From the NCBI GenBank assembly GCA_018401695.1, contig JAGYKD010000003.1:417476-481475 (forward strand): 64,000 bases of DNA, read 5' to 3'. This stretch comes from Flavobacteriales bacterium. GTDB taxonomy: Bacteria; Bacteroidota; Bacteroidia; CAIKAF01. Below are positions 47,132 to 57,328 of the stretch, in pieces. A program made the translations under genes and the position numbers. How positions within the stretch are numbered: position 1 is the first letter of the stretch; each line of letters begins with the position of its first letter. Below the pieces are notes generated by a model. It saw only the letters and a program-made list of their open reading frames with translations. It was not told the DNA's origin and made no database searches.

Positions 47132-50119
47132 ATGCCAAAGTTAATACCAACTGTTCTTTTCTCCATTTATGGATTTTTGGGTTGCCTTTTAGCTCAAAAC
47201 CCCGCCTGTTATTCCAATGCCTCCATGGAGGGGAATTCCCAGGCCCATGTTGTACCCGCTCCATGGCAAGCCTGTTATGGTTCGCCCGATACCCAGCCCG
47301 GGCAATGGGGCATTAATTTGCCTGCTTCTAATGGAAATACCTACGTAAGTTTTTTGCACGCAGGAAATAGTGCAAATGGGTATAAAGAGGGTATGACCCA
47401 ATTGCTCAACCCTTGTTTGGTAGCCGGAAATACCTATACCATTTCGGTAGACTTGGCCCACAGCCCCATTTACAATACTGCCGGTCCCGGGAATTGCCCC
47501 TCTAGTTTTGCCATGTATGCAGGAAGCTCACCTTGCGCTATTGCAGAAACCTTGTATACTTCAGGACCCATAACCCATACCGGTTGGCAAACCTATAACA
47601 TTACATTTACCCCAACCCAGAACTATTGTTATATATCCTTCGCTCCTTACCATACCGGCAATTGCAGCGGTTACATCAATATATTGATCGACAATTTTAG
47701 TTGTGTGCAAAATGCCTTGGTTTCTACTGCCGCAACGGACGAATCTTGTCCCGGAGCCTGCGACGGAATGGTAGTAGCCACCACCAATCAAGGAACACCG
47801 CCCTTTAGTTTTTCTTGGAGTCCCGGTGGTTCAACCAACGATACCATTCAAAATCTTTGTCCGGGAACATATACGGTAACCGTTACGGATGCCAATGGTA
47901 CTCAGGCTACTTCTTCTGCAACGGTGGGTTCTCCTCCGGCAATCAACTTGTCTGTTTCAGGGCAAAATATTTCGTGCAACGGAGGCAACAACGGCAGTGT
48001 TTCGGCTAGTGCAAGTGGTGGTTCGGGGCCTTTGTCCTACCTGTGGTCTCCTGGCGGAAGCACTTCTTCTTCTGTAAACAACTTGCCTGCAGGAACCTAT
48101 GTGGTAACCGTTACCGATACCAACAACTGTTCTTTGCAAGACAGCATAACGCTCACGGAGCCAAGCCCTCTTGCGGCATCAATTAATGTTACCACTCCTT
48201 TGTGTCCCGGCACAACATCTGCTGCATTAAGTGCTTCCGGATCCGGCGGAACTCCGGGTTATCAGTATGCTTGGTCCAACAATCAAACCGGACCAAACCT
48301 AAACAATATTGGACAAGGATTTTATCTGGTTACGGTAACGGATGCAAATGGATGTACCGCTCAAGACAGCATTACCTTAAACCCTCCTACGCCCATCCAA
48401 ATTTCAGGTCCTCAAGTGCAAGACGTTTCCTGCTATGGTGCAGCAGATGGTGCATTGAGTTTTAATGTGGCAGGAGGTACAGGAAATCTTAATTATGCTT
48501 GGACAAACACCGGAAGTACTTCATCGCAGGCGTCAAATTTAGGCCCTGGGAATTACACCATGGTTGTTACCGATGCCAACGGCTGTGTGGACTCTGCTCA
48601 AGGTGCCATTTGGGAGCCTCCGGTACTTAACGCTTCCATAACCACTACCCAAAACGTTTCCTGTTTTAATGCGGCAGATGGCCAGGCTACCGCAGATGCG
48701 TTGGGTGGAGTAGGCCCCTATACCTTTGCATGGGCAAATAACCAAACCGGCTCCAACAGTACCGGGTATGGACCCGGAAATTTCTGGGTGGTCGCCACCG
48801 ACCAGAACGGCTGCATCGATAGTGCCTATTTTAGCATTACCGAGCCTACCCAATTGACCTTGCAGCTCACCACTTCCGTGGACAGCATCTGTGACGGACA
48901 AAACTTTAATGCCAATGCAGCTGCCGGTGGTGGAACGGCTCCCTATCAGTACCTTTGGAGTCCTGCCGCGGGAATCAATGCGCAGGCTATTTTTACGGCG
49001 GTTGAAGGTCCAATGAACATAACTTCTACCGTTACCGATGCCAACGGGTGTTTAATCAACCAATCCACAGTGGTTCGTGTGGGAAGTAATCCACAAGCGG
49101 GGCTTGTATACCAACCGGTGTGCTTAGGCAATCCTATTCAATTGACGAGTCAGGCAACCAACAGCACCGGGTCCATCGTTATGGAAGAGATTGATCCTGG
49201 TGATGGTTCAGGTAGCCAAAGCGCAAGTCAAATTTCTCATACCTATAGTGCTATTGGTCCATGGAACACTAGACATGTTGTACAGACAGAATTTGGTTGC
49301 GTAGATACTGTGCAACAACCCGTATTGCTGTTCGATGTCCCTCAAGCCACCTTTTCCGTAAATCCCGATGAGGGCTGTGCTCCTTTGTGTCCTCAGTTTA
49401 CCGACAACTCCACGGTGCAAAACGCTACCATTGCCGATTGGAATTGGACGTCCAATGGAATGAACTTTGCCAATACGGCTAATCCAAGCCATTGTTTTGA
49501 AAACCCGGGCAGTTATCAGGTGGGACTCGAGGTTACCTCTTCGGATGGTTGCACCGCTGTGGCTCCCAATACACACCAATTAACGGTGCATCCAAATCCA
49601 GTGGCTGCCTTTAGTTACGATCCTGCTGTAGCCACCATGGACAACCCTTTGGTTACTTATGAAAACCAGTCCGACCTTGGAACCAGCTTTTTATGGACCT
49701 TTTTTGATGGGTCTACCCAAACTGGAGAAATAGCTACATATAATTATTTAGATACAGGTCAGTATTGTGTTAATCTCCAAGTAACCACAGAACATGGGTG
49801 TATAGACGATGTGGAACAATGCAGTCCGGTGCGTTTGAATGTGAATTTTCATGTACCGAACACCTTTACTCCCAACATCGACGGTCTAAATGAACGATTC
49901 CGTGTGTATGGAACCGGTATTGAAGAGGGGGAAATGTGGATTTTTGACCGCTGGGGAGTGCAGCTATTCTACACCAAAGACATTGAGAAAGGCTGGGATG
50001 GCCGAAATCAAAGAGAGCCTAAGGGAGTAGCCCAAGGGGTGTATGTGTACAAAATTGATTTGTTGGACAGTTTTGGAGAGCTGCACACCTTAGTGGGTAA
50101 GGTAAATTTGTTGAGGTAG
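47132..50119 (+). CDS. Large secreted SprB-repeat/PKD-domain protein with T9SS type B (gliding motility) C-terminal domain
   Basis: Repeated SCNGGNNGSVSASASGGSGPLSYLWSPGGSTSSSVNNLPAGTYVVTVTDTNNC; C-term PNTFTPNIDGLNERFRVYG...IFDRWGVQLFY. Confidence 0.9.
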   Translation: MPKLIPTVLFSIYGFLGCLLAQNPACYSNASMEGNSQAHVVPAPWQACYGSPDTQPGQWGINLPASNGNTYVSFLHAGNSANGYKEGMTQLLNPCLVAGNTYTISVDLAHSPIYNTAGPGNCPSSFAMYAGSSPCAIAETLYTSGPITHTGWQTYNITFTPTQNYCYISFAPYHTGNCSGYINILIDNFSCVQNALVSTAATDESCPGACDGMVVATTNQGTPPFSFSWSPGGSTNDTIQNLCPGTYTVTVTDANGTQATSSATVGSPPAINLSVSGQNISCNGGNNGSVSASASGGSGPLSYLWSPGGSTSSSVNNLPAGTYVVTVTDTNNCSLQDSITLTEPSPLAASINVTTPLCPGTTSAALSASGSGGTPGYQYAWSNNQTGPNLNNIGQGFYLVTVTDANGCTAQDSITLNPPTPIQISGPQVQDVSCYGAADGALSFNVAGGTGNLNYAWTNTGSTSSQASNLGPGNYTMVVTDANGCVDSAQGAIWEPPVLNASITTTQNVSCFNAADGQATADALGGVGPYTFAWANNQTGSNSTGYGPGNFWVVATDQNGCIDSAYFSITEPTQLTLQLTTSVDSICDGQNFNANAAAGGGTAPYQYLWSPAAGINAQAIFTAVEGPMNITSTVTDANGCLINQSTVVRVGSNPQAGLVYQPVCLGNPIQLTSQATNSTGSIVMEEIDPGDGSGSQSASQISHTYSAIGPWNTRHVVQTEFGCVDTVQQPVLLFDVPQATFSVNPDEGCAPLCPQFTDNSTVQNATIADWNWTSNGMNFANTANPSHCFENPGSYQVGLEVTSSDGCTAVAPNTHQLTVHPNPVAAFSYDPAVATMDNPLVTYENQSDLGTSFLWTFFDGSTQTGEIATYNYLDTGQYCVNLQVTTEHGCIDDVEQCSPVRLNVNFHVPNTFTPNIDGLNERFRVYGTGIEEGEMWIFDRWGVQLFYTKDIEKGWDGRNQREPKGVAQGVYVYKIDLLDSFGELHTLVGKVNLLR

Positions 50120-50131
50120 GAATTGCCTTTC

Positions 50132-50155
50132 ACATGCCTTGCCTTTATATCTCAT
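50132..50155 (+). repeat. 24-bp direct repeat, left copy (overlaps stop of AbiEii-like gene)
   Basis: acatgccttgcctttatatctcat; 23/24 identical to 52173-52196. Confidence 0.85.
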
Positions 50156-50984
50156 GCGTTATTCCTTTTTGAAATGCACCGAGTAAGGCAAATGCATACT
50201 CCATTTCCTTATCCAGTTTTCTTGCCCAATCTTTGGCTATGGCGGATTTGGAAGCATCTTCTAAGTTGTTTCCCAGCACCTTCAACACCCTTGCTGATAT
50301 GGCTTCGGATTTTTTCAAATACAGTCTGGAATTTCGTCCTAACACTTCTGCTGCAATCAGTAATTGATCAAATGGGTCTTTATCCAGTGTGTCGTAATGT
50401 AATTCTATGATTTCATCCCATTTCAAATCATAATAGTGTTGGATGATTCTAAGGATATCGGAAAGATCATTCTCTCGTTCCTCCGGACGATCGCTCCATG
50501 CAATCAGTTTTAATATGACCATTCCCGGTAAAGGTGGAATATCTGCCACTTTTTCTTCTATTTTCACTTGTACAGCCTCTTCCATTACTTCTTTAAAACC
50601 CAACACATGCAAATCTGTGTACCGTTGGTTGAAATTATCCGTAAAGTTTTCTTCTATTTCCCCAAAGGGAAGTAGATCAATGGCCACTTTGAACTGCTCT
50701 GAATAAAATGTCCATGGTGCTGCCACTTTTTTAAAGCCTCTTGCATTTAGTGCATCAGTGATTTTGTCATATTCTTTTAAACTTGAAATCATTACCGCAA
50801 AATCAATATCCTTGGTGCCTCTATTCGGCTTAATTCCTTCCTTTAGCAATTCTAGGGCAATGGCGCTCACTCCAATCAGGTAATAAGGAATCTTAAATTC
50901 CTGCATGACCTCATCAATACAATCAAAAGTTTCTTTGAAGTAAGGTATGGCTAGCTCTTTATAGGTTTGGTTCAATATGCTCAT
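50145..50984 (-). CDS. Nucleotidyltransferase, AbiEii/AbiGii-toxin-like
   Basis: YYLIGVSAIALELLKEGIKPNRGTKDIDFAVM (NTase core), downstream partner of an AbiEi-like gene with overlapping reading frames. Confidence 0.72.
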   Translation of the reverse strand: MSILNQTYKELAIPYFKETFDCIDEVMQEFKIPYYLIGVSAIALELLKEGIKPNRGTKDIDFAVMISSLKEYDKITDALNARGFKKVAAPWTFYSEQFKVAIDLLPFGEIEENFTDNFNQRYTDLHVLGFKEVMEEAVQVKIEEKVADIPPLPGMVILKLIAWSDRPEERENDLSDILRIIQHYYDLKWDEIIELHYDTLDKDPFDQLLIAAEVLGRNSRLYLKKSEAISARVLKVLGNNLEDASKSAIAKDWARKLDKEMEYAFALLGAFQKGITHEI

Positions 50985-51927
50985 GGTAAATTTTTTGGGC
51001 TGTTTCTTTATTTCGCTTGCCTCCTTCCAACATCAAATCAGCATAAACTATGATTGGTGGTGCAGTTTTGCTTTCATTTTCTTTCCAAAACATTTCCAAT
51101 ACTTCAAGCTCGCCATTTTTATCCGGCATCAGTTTGTAATCTTTAATGAGTTCCATTCGGCTTTCTTTGGTATATATCAAAAACTTTTCCGGACGCAAAT
51201 GATGGGTCAGTATATCTGCTGCTGGTTCTCCGCCCCAAAGGGTTTTTTGGTTTTTAAACTGAATTTCCTGCCAATTGGCTTTTAGTCTATATCTTTCTTT
51301 CACCAACTTTGGTCGCAAAATGGTAGCATAATCGGCTATCCACCTTTCAAAGAGGGCTTTTCTGTTATCCCACACCAAGGTTTTGTTGTTTAGTGGTATC
51401 AAATAGCCGGTTTCTTTGAGCCCATCCATCACTTGCGGAATATTTCCCAAGGCAACATTGGTCAATTCTGCTAATTCGCGTTGGGGTAGGTGAATAGCTT
51501 CTTTGTGCTGCAATAGAAAGAACAAGACTTTTAAACCCGTTTTGGTGAATGCCCTGTTTCCCTTATTTTTTTCTACCTCTATTGGTTTTTGGGTATCAAC
51601 AAACAAAAACAGCCCGTCTTTTTTTAAATAGATGTTTCCATTGACCTCCAAATAGGGTATGCCTTTCTGACGGAGTTCTTCTTTAATTTTTGGAAATATG
51701 CGTTTAGCAATCAACAAATAATTGACATTGTTTTCAAAGTAATTTTCTATTCGCGGTAATTGATGTGTTCTTAATTCTTGTTTTATCTCTACCGCAAAGG
51801 CATAGGTAATACCATTAAAGGTAAATTTCAATTCACCATCTAAAGGTTTTTTATCCTTAAAAACAGCTTGAATACCGGTGGTTTGCTTTAGCGCTTCAAG
51901 GGCTAAATGTACAATTTCATGTTTCAT
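50959..51927 (-). CDS. AbiEi-like type IV antitoxin / winged-HTH regulator
   Basis: 322-aa ORF with central HTH LPQRELAELTNVALGNIPQVMDGLKETGYLI; operon with NTase; KESRMELIKDYKLMPD. Confidence 0.75.
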   Translation of the reverse strand: MKHEIVHLALEALKQTTGIQAVFKDKKPLDGELKFTFNGITYAFAVEIKQELRTHQLPRIENYFENNVNYLLIAKRIFPKIKEELRQKGIPYLEVNGNIYLKKDGLFLFVDTQKPIEVEKNKGNRAFTKTGLKVLFFLLQHKEAIHLPQRELAELTNVALGNIPQVMDGLKETGYLIPLNNKTLVWDNRKALFERWIADYATILRPKLVKERYRLKANWQEIQFKNQKTLWGGEPAADILTHHLRPEKFLIYTKESRMELIKDYKLMPDKNGELEVLEMFWKENESKTAPPIIVYADLMLEGGKRNKETAQKIYHEHIEPNL

Positions 51928-51958
51928 CTTCTATTGAATGTGTTCATAAATATAAGGC

Positions 51959-51991
51959 GTTCACGTTACGTGAACAAGAAAAAACGTGAAC
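51959..51991 (-). promoter_or_regulatory. Palindromic operator GTTCACGTTACGTGAAC plus half-site ACGTGAAC upstream of AbiEi-like gene
   Basis: Perfect 8-1-8 palindrome at 51959-51975; extra half-site 51984-51991; gene ATG at 51927. Confidence 0.65.
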
Positions 51992-52172
51992 ATTTCATTC
52001 TTAAGCACAATTTCTGTCAGGTATTTTTAAATGCTTTAGCCACATTATCGATATCGGTAGGTATTCCGATAGCCATTAACCAGTCATAGGTGGCATGTAT
52101 GATAGTCTAAGTGCCGCAACCAGCTTGATAGCAGTACCATCATTGGTGGTACATCCATTCCAGTTCAGCAAT

Positions 52173-52196
52173 ACATGCCTTGCCTTTATACCTCAT
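52173..52196 (+). repeat. 24-bp direct repeat, right copy (overlaps hipA stop)
   Basis: acatgccttgcctttatacctcat. Confidence 0.85.
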
Positions 52197-53500
52197 TTTT
52201 TCAGGTTTAAAAGGGTCTTGGCTATTTCATCACGCAAGCTTGGTTTCACTTTTGCCTCATCTGCAAATTTGCTCCATTGATTGACTGTGTTGTTAATCTC
52301 GTCAACAATCTCCGATGCTTTTTTGCACCGTATAGATTTGCCAATAACCAACAAATCTGCTCTAGTTATTTCCTTTCTCTTGCCGTTAATGCTCAAGGCA
52401 TGCTGACTCACCCATTCGCTTCCGGGTCTGTATGCATGACAAATATCGTATGCCGGTGCCAGTTCCCATTGGCCTCCTTGCCTGAGCAAAAAAGAAAAAT
52501 TCTTGGTATGGTCGTCACAATTCCGGGCAATCACATTAAAAACCATTCTTCTAAACATCTGCTCTGCATCGGCATAAGTCAATTTCAAGCCTCGCATACA
52601 CTGAAAGAGTTGCTCATAACTAAAACTGTTGACCAGGTTATAGTCAAAGTGCTTCATAGCACAAAAAGTTTGTATATGATGCTTCACTGCACCGCCTTCC
52701 CGATCAAAACGCTTGGTCATAAAATGAGCTCTGCCGTTCTCCTCCAACAAGCGTGAGGGCATTATGTTAATGCCGCATGCCATTGCCATATGGTAGTAGG
52801 CCATTTCTACCCTGCCGTATCCATGACTGCTACCCAACTGCACATCACTTAGCCCATCGAGTTTAATAAGCCAGTGTTCGAATCCCTTTGGTGCTTTGGT
52901 TTGCCCGGATTTTACCTCTCCGGTTTTTTCATTCCAGGCAATAAGGGCTTTTGGACGAGCACCACCGGCAGATGTACCAATCTTCAAAATTTCCCATACG
53001 GCTTGTTCTTCGTCTTTGTTGAGATTGGTGGCAAAGGCTTCCCTTTGGTCGAGCATCTTTTGTGCTGTAGCTACCAAGCTGTCGATTTCAACCGAAAATG
53101 TTCTTTGGCTTTCTTTCAAAACCGTCGGCTGAAATTCCAGGGCACCCATGCCTCGAGTGCCAATGAAGCAAAGCATTTCAACCGGATTCATGCCGTCCTG
53201 TGGCCTACCTTGTTGTGCCAGCCAAAGATTGATGAGTTGGTTTCCGTATTTGTCGGGTAAGGCATCGGCCAACAAACCAGGTAACCCTTTGAAGGTATCG
53301 TATGCTGAATTTTTATCCTTGCGTAGTTCGGGGAATGAAAATTTATTCCGGTTATCAAAAACAGGCATTTTAAGTGGAGCCAAATCCCAGCCTAATGTCT
53401 TGAATTTGGGATCGTATTCAAAAGAAGCAAAACCGCTATCGGAGTCCCATGCTACGGCACCTACTAATTTCCCCCATATTTTTACCTCGGCTACTTGCAT
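52193..53500 (-). CDS. hipA: HipA family type II toxin serine/threonine kinase
   Basis: GARPKALIAWNEKTGEVKSGQTKAPKGFEHWLIKLDG; FDREGGAVKHHIQTFCAMKHFDYN; NVIARNCDDHTKNFSFLLR. Confidence 0.93.
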   Translation of the reverse strand: MQVAEVKIWGKLVGAVAWDSDSGFASFEYDPKFKTLGWDLAPLKMPVFDNRNKFSFPELRKDKNSAYDTFKGLPGLLADALPDKYGNQLINLWLAQQGRPQDGMNPVEMLCFIGTRGMGALEFQPTVLKESQRTFSVEIDSLVATAQKMLDQREAFATNLNKDEEQAVWEILKIGTSAGGARPKALIAWNEKTGEVKSGQTKAPKGFEHWLIKLDGLSDVQLGSSHGYGRVEMAYYHMAMACGINIMPSRLLEENGRAHFMTKRFDREGGAVKHHIQTFCAMKHFDYNLVNSFSYEQLFQCMRGLKLTYADAEQMFRRMVFNVIARNCDDHTKNFSFLLRQGGQWELAPAYDICHAYRPGSEWVSQHALSINGKRKEITRADLLVIGKSIRCKKASEIVDEINNTVNQWSKFADEAKVKPSLRDEIAKTLLNLKK

Positions 53501-53503
53501 GGC

Positions 53504-53860
53504 TTACCAACTTGAATCTGTGCTGTTATCCTCTTCGTTCTTTGATTTACCCCTGGCCCGTTGGCGCTTTTCTTTTTGTAATTTGGCCAATGCCAAGGGA
53601 CTTATCGTTTCCCTGACTTCAAAAGCACCCAGCACGGATAGTTGATCCAAAACCCTTAATACCTGAATGAGCGTGGCTACCGTTACGGTTTTACCGCGTT
53701 CAAGTAAGCTAAAGGTAGATCGACTGATACCGGCTGCGGTTGCCAAGGCATCCTGCGTTTTATTTTGCTCCATGCGATGGTGCTTCACAAATGTACCAAT
53801 GTATTCGGCCAAGGCTTTATCGCTCATGAAAGGCCATTCTTTGAATGATTTATCGGTCAT
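53504..53860 (-). CDS. hipB: HipB-like XRE-family antitoxin/transcriptional regulator
   Basis: IGTFVKHHRMEQNKTQDALATAAGISRSTFSLLERGKTVTVATLIQVLRVLDQL. Confidence 0.88.
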   Translation of the reverse strand: MTDKSFKEWPFMSDKALAEYIGTFVKHHRMEQNKTQDALATAAGISRSTFSLLERGKTVTVATLIQVLRVLDQLSVLGAFEVRETISPLALAKLQKEKRQRARGKSKNEEDNSTDSSW

Positions 53861-54298
53861 AAAGTGGCTTTTTTGGTCTTAGTGAATCAATTATCATACA
53901 AAGGTAGTATTAATCCTTGAGTTAGTATAATAGTGAATCTTATATCATTTATTAAAGCCTATTAAGACACTTAACGAATGGTAAATCATTCATTAAAATC
54001 TAAAACTCGCCATATCAAAAAATTGCAACAGCGCTTCATCCTCCATGAGCAGGTGGTTGAGGTTGCGGTCGCCAATGGGCAGGTTGGTTTTGAAATCGTT
54101 GTCCCAAATCCTTTTTCCAAACCCGACAGGGGGTAGATCATTGCTAGGATTAAAGGGTAGGGATGCTTTTGGTTGGAATGGGACGGTTCAAACCTTTGCT
54201 GTAGAGATTTTCATTTTTTCAATGCATTGAAAATCAGTTGAATGTCATTTTTCATGTAGAGATTTTTTTCCAAAAAATAGAACCCCTTTCGGAGCTTA

Positions 54299-54445
54299 AG
54301 CGCCCCGGCGCAGGCCAATTAGCCTGCCGAAGTGGGGTGCTCAGCCGCCGCACGGCCAAAAGCGACCACAGGAAGCTCCTTGGACGGGCTTGGCGGCGTA
54401 GCTAGCCCACAAGGCAGCTAATGGCCGGAGACGGATTAGGCGCCC
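54299..54445 (+). repeat. GC-rich structured intergenic element, copy E9 (core-forward, divergent)
   Basis: gcgccccggcgcagg left; GCGACCACAGGAAGCTCC core; gccggagacggattaggcgccc right end. Confidence 0.6.
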
Positions 54446-54452
54446 AAATCCT

Positions 54453-55322
54453 TCAATTCCCCTTCTTTACCTCAAACAATTCCAATTTGTACACAACATT
54501 TTCCATGGGGGGAATGTATAAATCCGGGTTGCCTTCCTCGCCCCAGGCAAAGGTGTAGGGTACCACCACCATGGCTGTTTCCCCGCTGCGCATGCCTTTG
54601 AGACCTTCGTGAAAGCCCAGAGGAAAGCCGCTGCTGCCCATGCGCATCCAAACGGGTGATTCGGTGCCCCAAATGCCATCCAAGGGTTTGCCGGAAAAGT
54701 CCAACAACAGGTACTTTACCAATACGCTGTCGCCATAGCGTGGGCTTTGCCCCTCCGAAACAAAGGTCTCTTTTATAACGAATGGCTCCATTGGGACGTT
54801 TTCTACATCAGGCCGGTAGAGCTGCACGTACATTTTAAAGGCATCTACCGCTTCGCTTTGCCTCTGGCGTTTGTCTTGCTGTTCTTTTTCGGCATAGCCT
54901 TCGGCATTCAGTACCTCGCGCATGCGAAACCTGAGGCGCACCAAACTGTCCGTGGTTAATCCATCGACCCTTAAATTTTTGAAAAAGGGATTCTTTTTGA
55001 AATGCGCATATTCCCACTGGAAAGAGCCACTGTCGCCCACCGAAATATGTTTTAAGGGGTGCACCAAATCGTAAGGATCCGTGGTGGGACGCATGAGCAC
55101 CTCCAAGGAAAAACCGCCGGTAGGAGCCAAAATGGAATCTTGGCTGTTGCATAGCCAGGCGTCCATCACCATATATTTGGCCTCGTCCCCTTCGGGTCCT
55201 CCATCCAAATCTACATCCAAGGCGTAACCAAAGCCGTCGGCCACTTCGTCATACCCGCTCCAAGGACCACAGCTGCTCAACAGCAAGCCAACAGCTAAAA
55301 AAAACATGAAACTACGCTTCAT
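54453..55322 (-). CDS. FKBP-type peptidyl-prolyl isomerase (lipoprotein)
   Basis: LLLSSCGPWS; C-term GFPLGFHEGLKGMRSGETAMVVVPYTFAWGEEGNPDLYIPPMENVVYKLELFEV. Confidence 0.85.
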   Translation of the reverse strand: MKRSFMFFLAVGLLLSSCGPWSGYDEVADGFGYALDVDLDGGPEGDEAKYMVMDAWLCNSQDSILAPTGGFSLEVLMRPTTDPYDLVHPLKHISVGDSGSFQWEYAHFKKNPFFKNLRVDGLTTDSLVRLRFRMREVLNAEGYAEKEQQDKRQRQSEAVDAFKMYVQLYRPDVENVPMEPFVIKETFVSEGQSPRYGDSVLVKYLLLDFSGKPLDGIWGTESPVWMRMGSSGFPLGFHEGLKGMRSGETAMVVVPYTFAWGEEGNPDLYIPPMENVVYKLELFEVKKGN

Positions 55323-55852
55323 GGCAAAATTTCAATTAAAGTAATGTCGTACCAAACGGGGTTGTAGGGGGGGATTTTGTTTCGGTCGCCCACCAATCCA
55401 AAGGCTCGGTGAGAGGGCATAAACAAATAGGCGCGGCCTCCCTCGGGAATGTATTTGATGCCTTCGTGGATGCCGCTTTCTACTTCGTCGTAATCTACCC
55501 GAAACAACTCGAAACCTTGATTTTCTTTGGAGGCATAACAAAGAGTGCCGTCCAATAGTCGGACTTCGTAATCTATACGCACCATTTGTCCGCTCTTTGG
55601 GGGATTCCCATGACCTTCCTTGAGCATTACAATGCGCAAGCCGGTGCCGGTTTCTTGGGGTTCCCAGCCTCGACGTTCAATAAAGCGGTCGATAAGCAAG
55701 TCCTCTTCTTTTAGAAAGCGTTTGTTTACCTGAACCAAGGCTTCTTCCAATTTTTCGCCTTGAAGCACCAAGGGTTCTTGGTTTTTTGGCGGGTCAGGAG
55801 AGCCGCAAGCGAGGCAAAAGGCCAGGAGTAGGGAGGCGGGGAGGAGTTTCAT
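55319..55852 (-). CDS. FKBP-type peptidyl-prolyl isomerase (lipoprotein)
   Basis: GQMVRIDYEVRLLDGTLCYASKENQGFELFRVDYDEVESGIHEGIKYIPEGGRAYLFMPSHRAFG. Confidence 0.85.
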   Translation of the reverse strand: MKLLPASLLLAFCLACGSPDPPKNQEPLVLQGEKLEEALVQVNKRFLKEEDLLIDRFIERRGWEPQETGTGLRIVMLKEGHGNPPKSGQMVRIDYEVRLLDGTLCYASKENQGFELFRVDYDEVESGIHEGIKYIPEGGRAYLFMPSHRAFGLVGDRNKIPPYNPVWYDITLIEILP

Positions 55853-56871
55853 GCGAATTGCTCAGAAATAATGGAAAGGAAAAATGCTTCGGCTTCTTCG
55901 GCCGTACCTTCATAACGTCCACCGGCTGCATTTTTGTGTCCTCCGCCCGAAAAAAAGCGTTCGGCCATTTGATTTACCACGCAATCGCCTTTGGAACGGA
56001 AACTGATGCGTGTTATGCCCGGATCTTTTTCTTGAAACAGCAGGCCCATTTTGTTTCCTTCAATGGACAGGGTGTAATTTACCAAGCCCTCGGTATCGCC
56101 GCTTTCAATCTTGTAATCCAATACATCTTTATGGTTAAGCACCATCCATGCCAAGGGCAAATCCGGATGCTGCTGCAAGCGGTCTTTTAGGGCAAATCCG
56201 GTAAGCTTTAGGCTTTGAAGGCTGTTGGTATCAAAAATTTGGGTGCTTAGTTCGGGGTAATTTACTCCGCTGTCCAGCAGCCGTGCTGCGGCTTGAAACG
56301 TTTCGGACCTCACGGCATGCTTAAATCCTCCGGTGTCCGTTAAGAGTCCACACATAAGAGCGGTGGCCATTTCCGTAGTTAGTTTTTCCTTATGCAGCAG
56401 CTCGCATACCAATTCACAGGTGCTGCTGGCCGAAATTCTATGCAAGCTTTTGTCGAAGGATTCCGGTTCGGGGTGGTGGTCAATCATCCAAACCGGTCCG
56501 GTCCTTTTTTGGAGCGCTTTGGCCGCCGATGCTCCCCCTCGGTCCCGGCGCGAATGGTCCAAAAGGACCACCAAATCAGCGCCCTCAATCATAGATTCCC
56601 AATGGGTGGGTTGGTATTCCAAAATGGCAAGCTCGGAGCTTTGCGGCAAAAAGGATAAATTTTTGGGGTAGGCGTCCGGGCAAAGCAGGTGCGCAGAAAG
56701 GCCTAAACTACGTAGCCAAAGCCCTAAGCCCAAGAGGCTGCCCAAGGCATCGCCATCGGGTCTTTGGTGGCAAAGCAATACAAGGGAAGTATTCTTCCCT
56801 AAGCTTTTAAAATCCTCTGCCTTAAGTGCGCTGTTCAATCCAATTGCTTTGTTTAATTTTGCGGCCATCAT
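55849..56871 (-). CDS. DHH/DHHA1 family phosphoesterase (NrnA-like)
   Basis: [39 protein letters not shown]-term [17 protein letters not shown]. Confidence 0.92.
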   Translation of the reverse strand: MMAAKLNKAIGLNSALKAEDFKSLGKNTSLVLLCHQRPDGDALGSLLGLGLWLRSLGLSAHLLCPDAYPKNLSFLPQSSELAILEYQPTHWESMIEGADLVVLLDHSRRDRGGASAAKALQKRTGPVWMIDHHPEPESFDKSLHRISASSTCELVCELLHKEKLTTEMATALMCGLLTDTGGFKHAVRSETFQAAARLLDSGVNYPELSTQIFDTNSLQSLKLTGFALKDRLQQHPDLPLAWMVLNHKDVLDYKIESGDTEGLVNYTLSIEGNKMGLLFQEKDPGITRISFRSKGDCVVNQMAERFFSGGGHKNAAGGRYEGTAEEAEAFFLSIISEQFA

Positions 56872-56905
56872 TGACCAAGGGTCGAAATTAACAAACAGAA
56901 AGGAC

Positions 56906-57328
56906 ATGAACGGAAACCGTACCTTTACCATGATTAAGCCCGATGCTGTAGGCAACGGTCATATTGGAAACATCCTTAAGGACATTCAGGACGCAGGATT
57001 CAAAATCATTGCCATGAAATTTACCCGTTTAAGCGAAGGGCAGGCCGGGAAGTTTTATGAAGTGCACAAAGAGCGTCCTTTCTATGGCGAATTGGTAAGC
57101 TACATGTCTTCCGGTCCCATAGTGGCTGCCATTTTGGAGAAAGACGAGGCTGTTGCTTCTTTTCGCACCCTAATTGGAGCCACCGATCCTACCAAGGCAG
57201 AGCCGGGAACCATCCGTGCCAAATATGCCGAGTCGATTGCCGCTAATGCCGTGCATGGCAGCGACAGCGATGAGAACGCCGCCATAGAGGGCAATTTTTT
57301 CTTTAGTGCTTTAGAGCAGGTGGGATGA
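56906..57328 (+). CDS. ndk: Nucleoside-diphosphate kinase
   Basis: [36 protein letters not shown]. Confidence 0.97.
   Translation: MNGNRTFTMIKPDAVGNGHIGNILKDIQDAGFKIIAMKFTRLSEGQAGKFYEVHKERPFYGELVSYMSSGPIVAAILEKDEAVASFRTLIGATDPTKAEPGTIRAKYAESIAANAVHGSDSDENAAIEGNFFFSALEQVG

Noticed and set aside
47132-50119. Repeats in the SprB-like gene as unusual
   Set aside because: Standard SprB/PKD protein repeats of a T9SS type B adhesin.
52865-52885. tRNA-like T-arm sequence gttcgaatccc
   Set aside because: Lies inside hipA with no matching acceptor or anticodon arms; no tRNA genes were found by eye.
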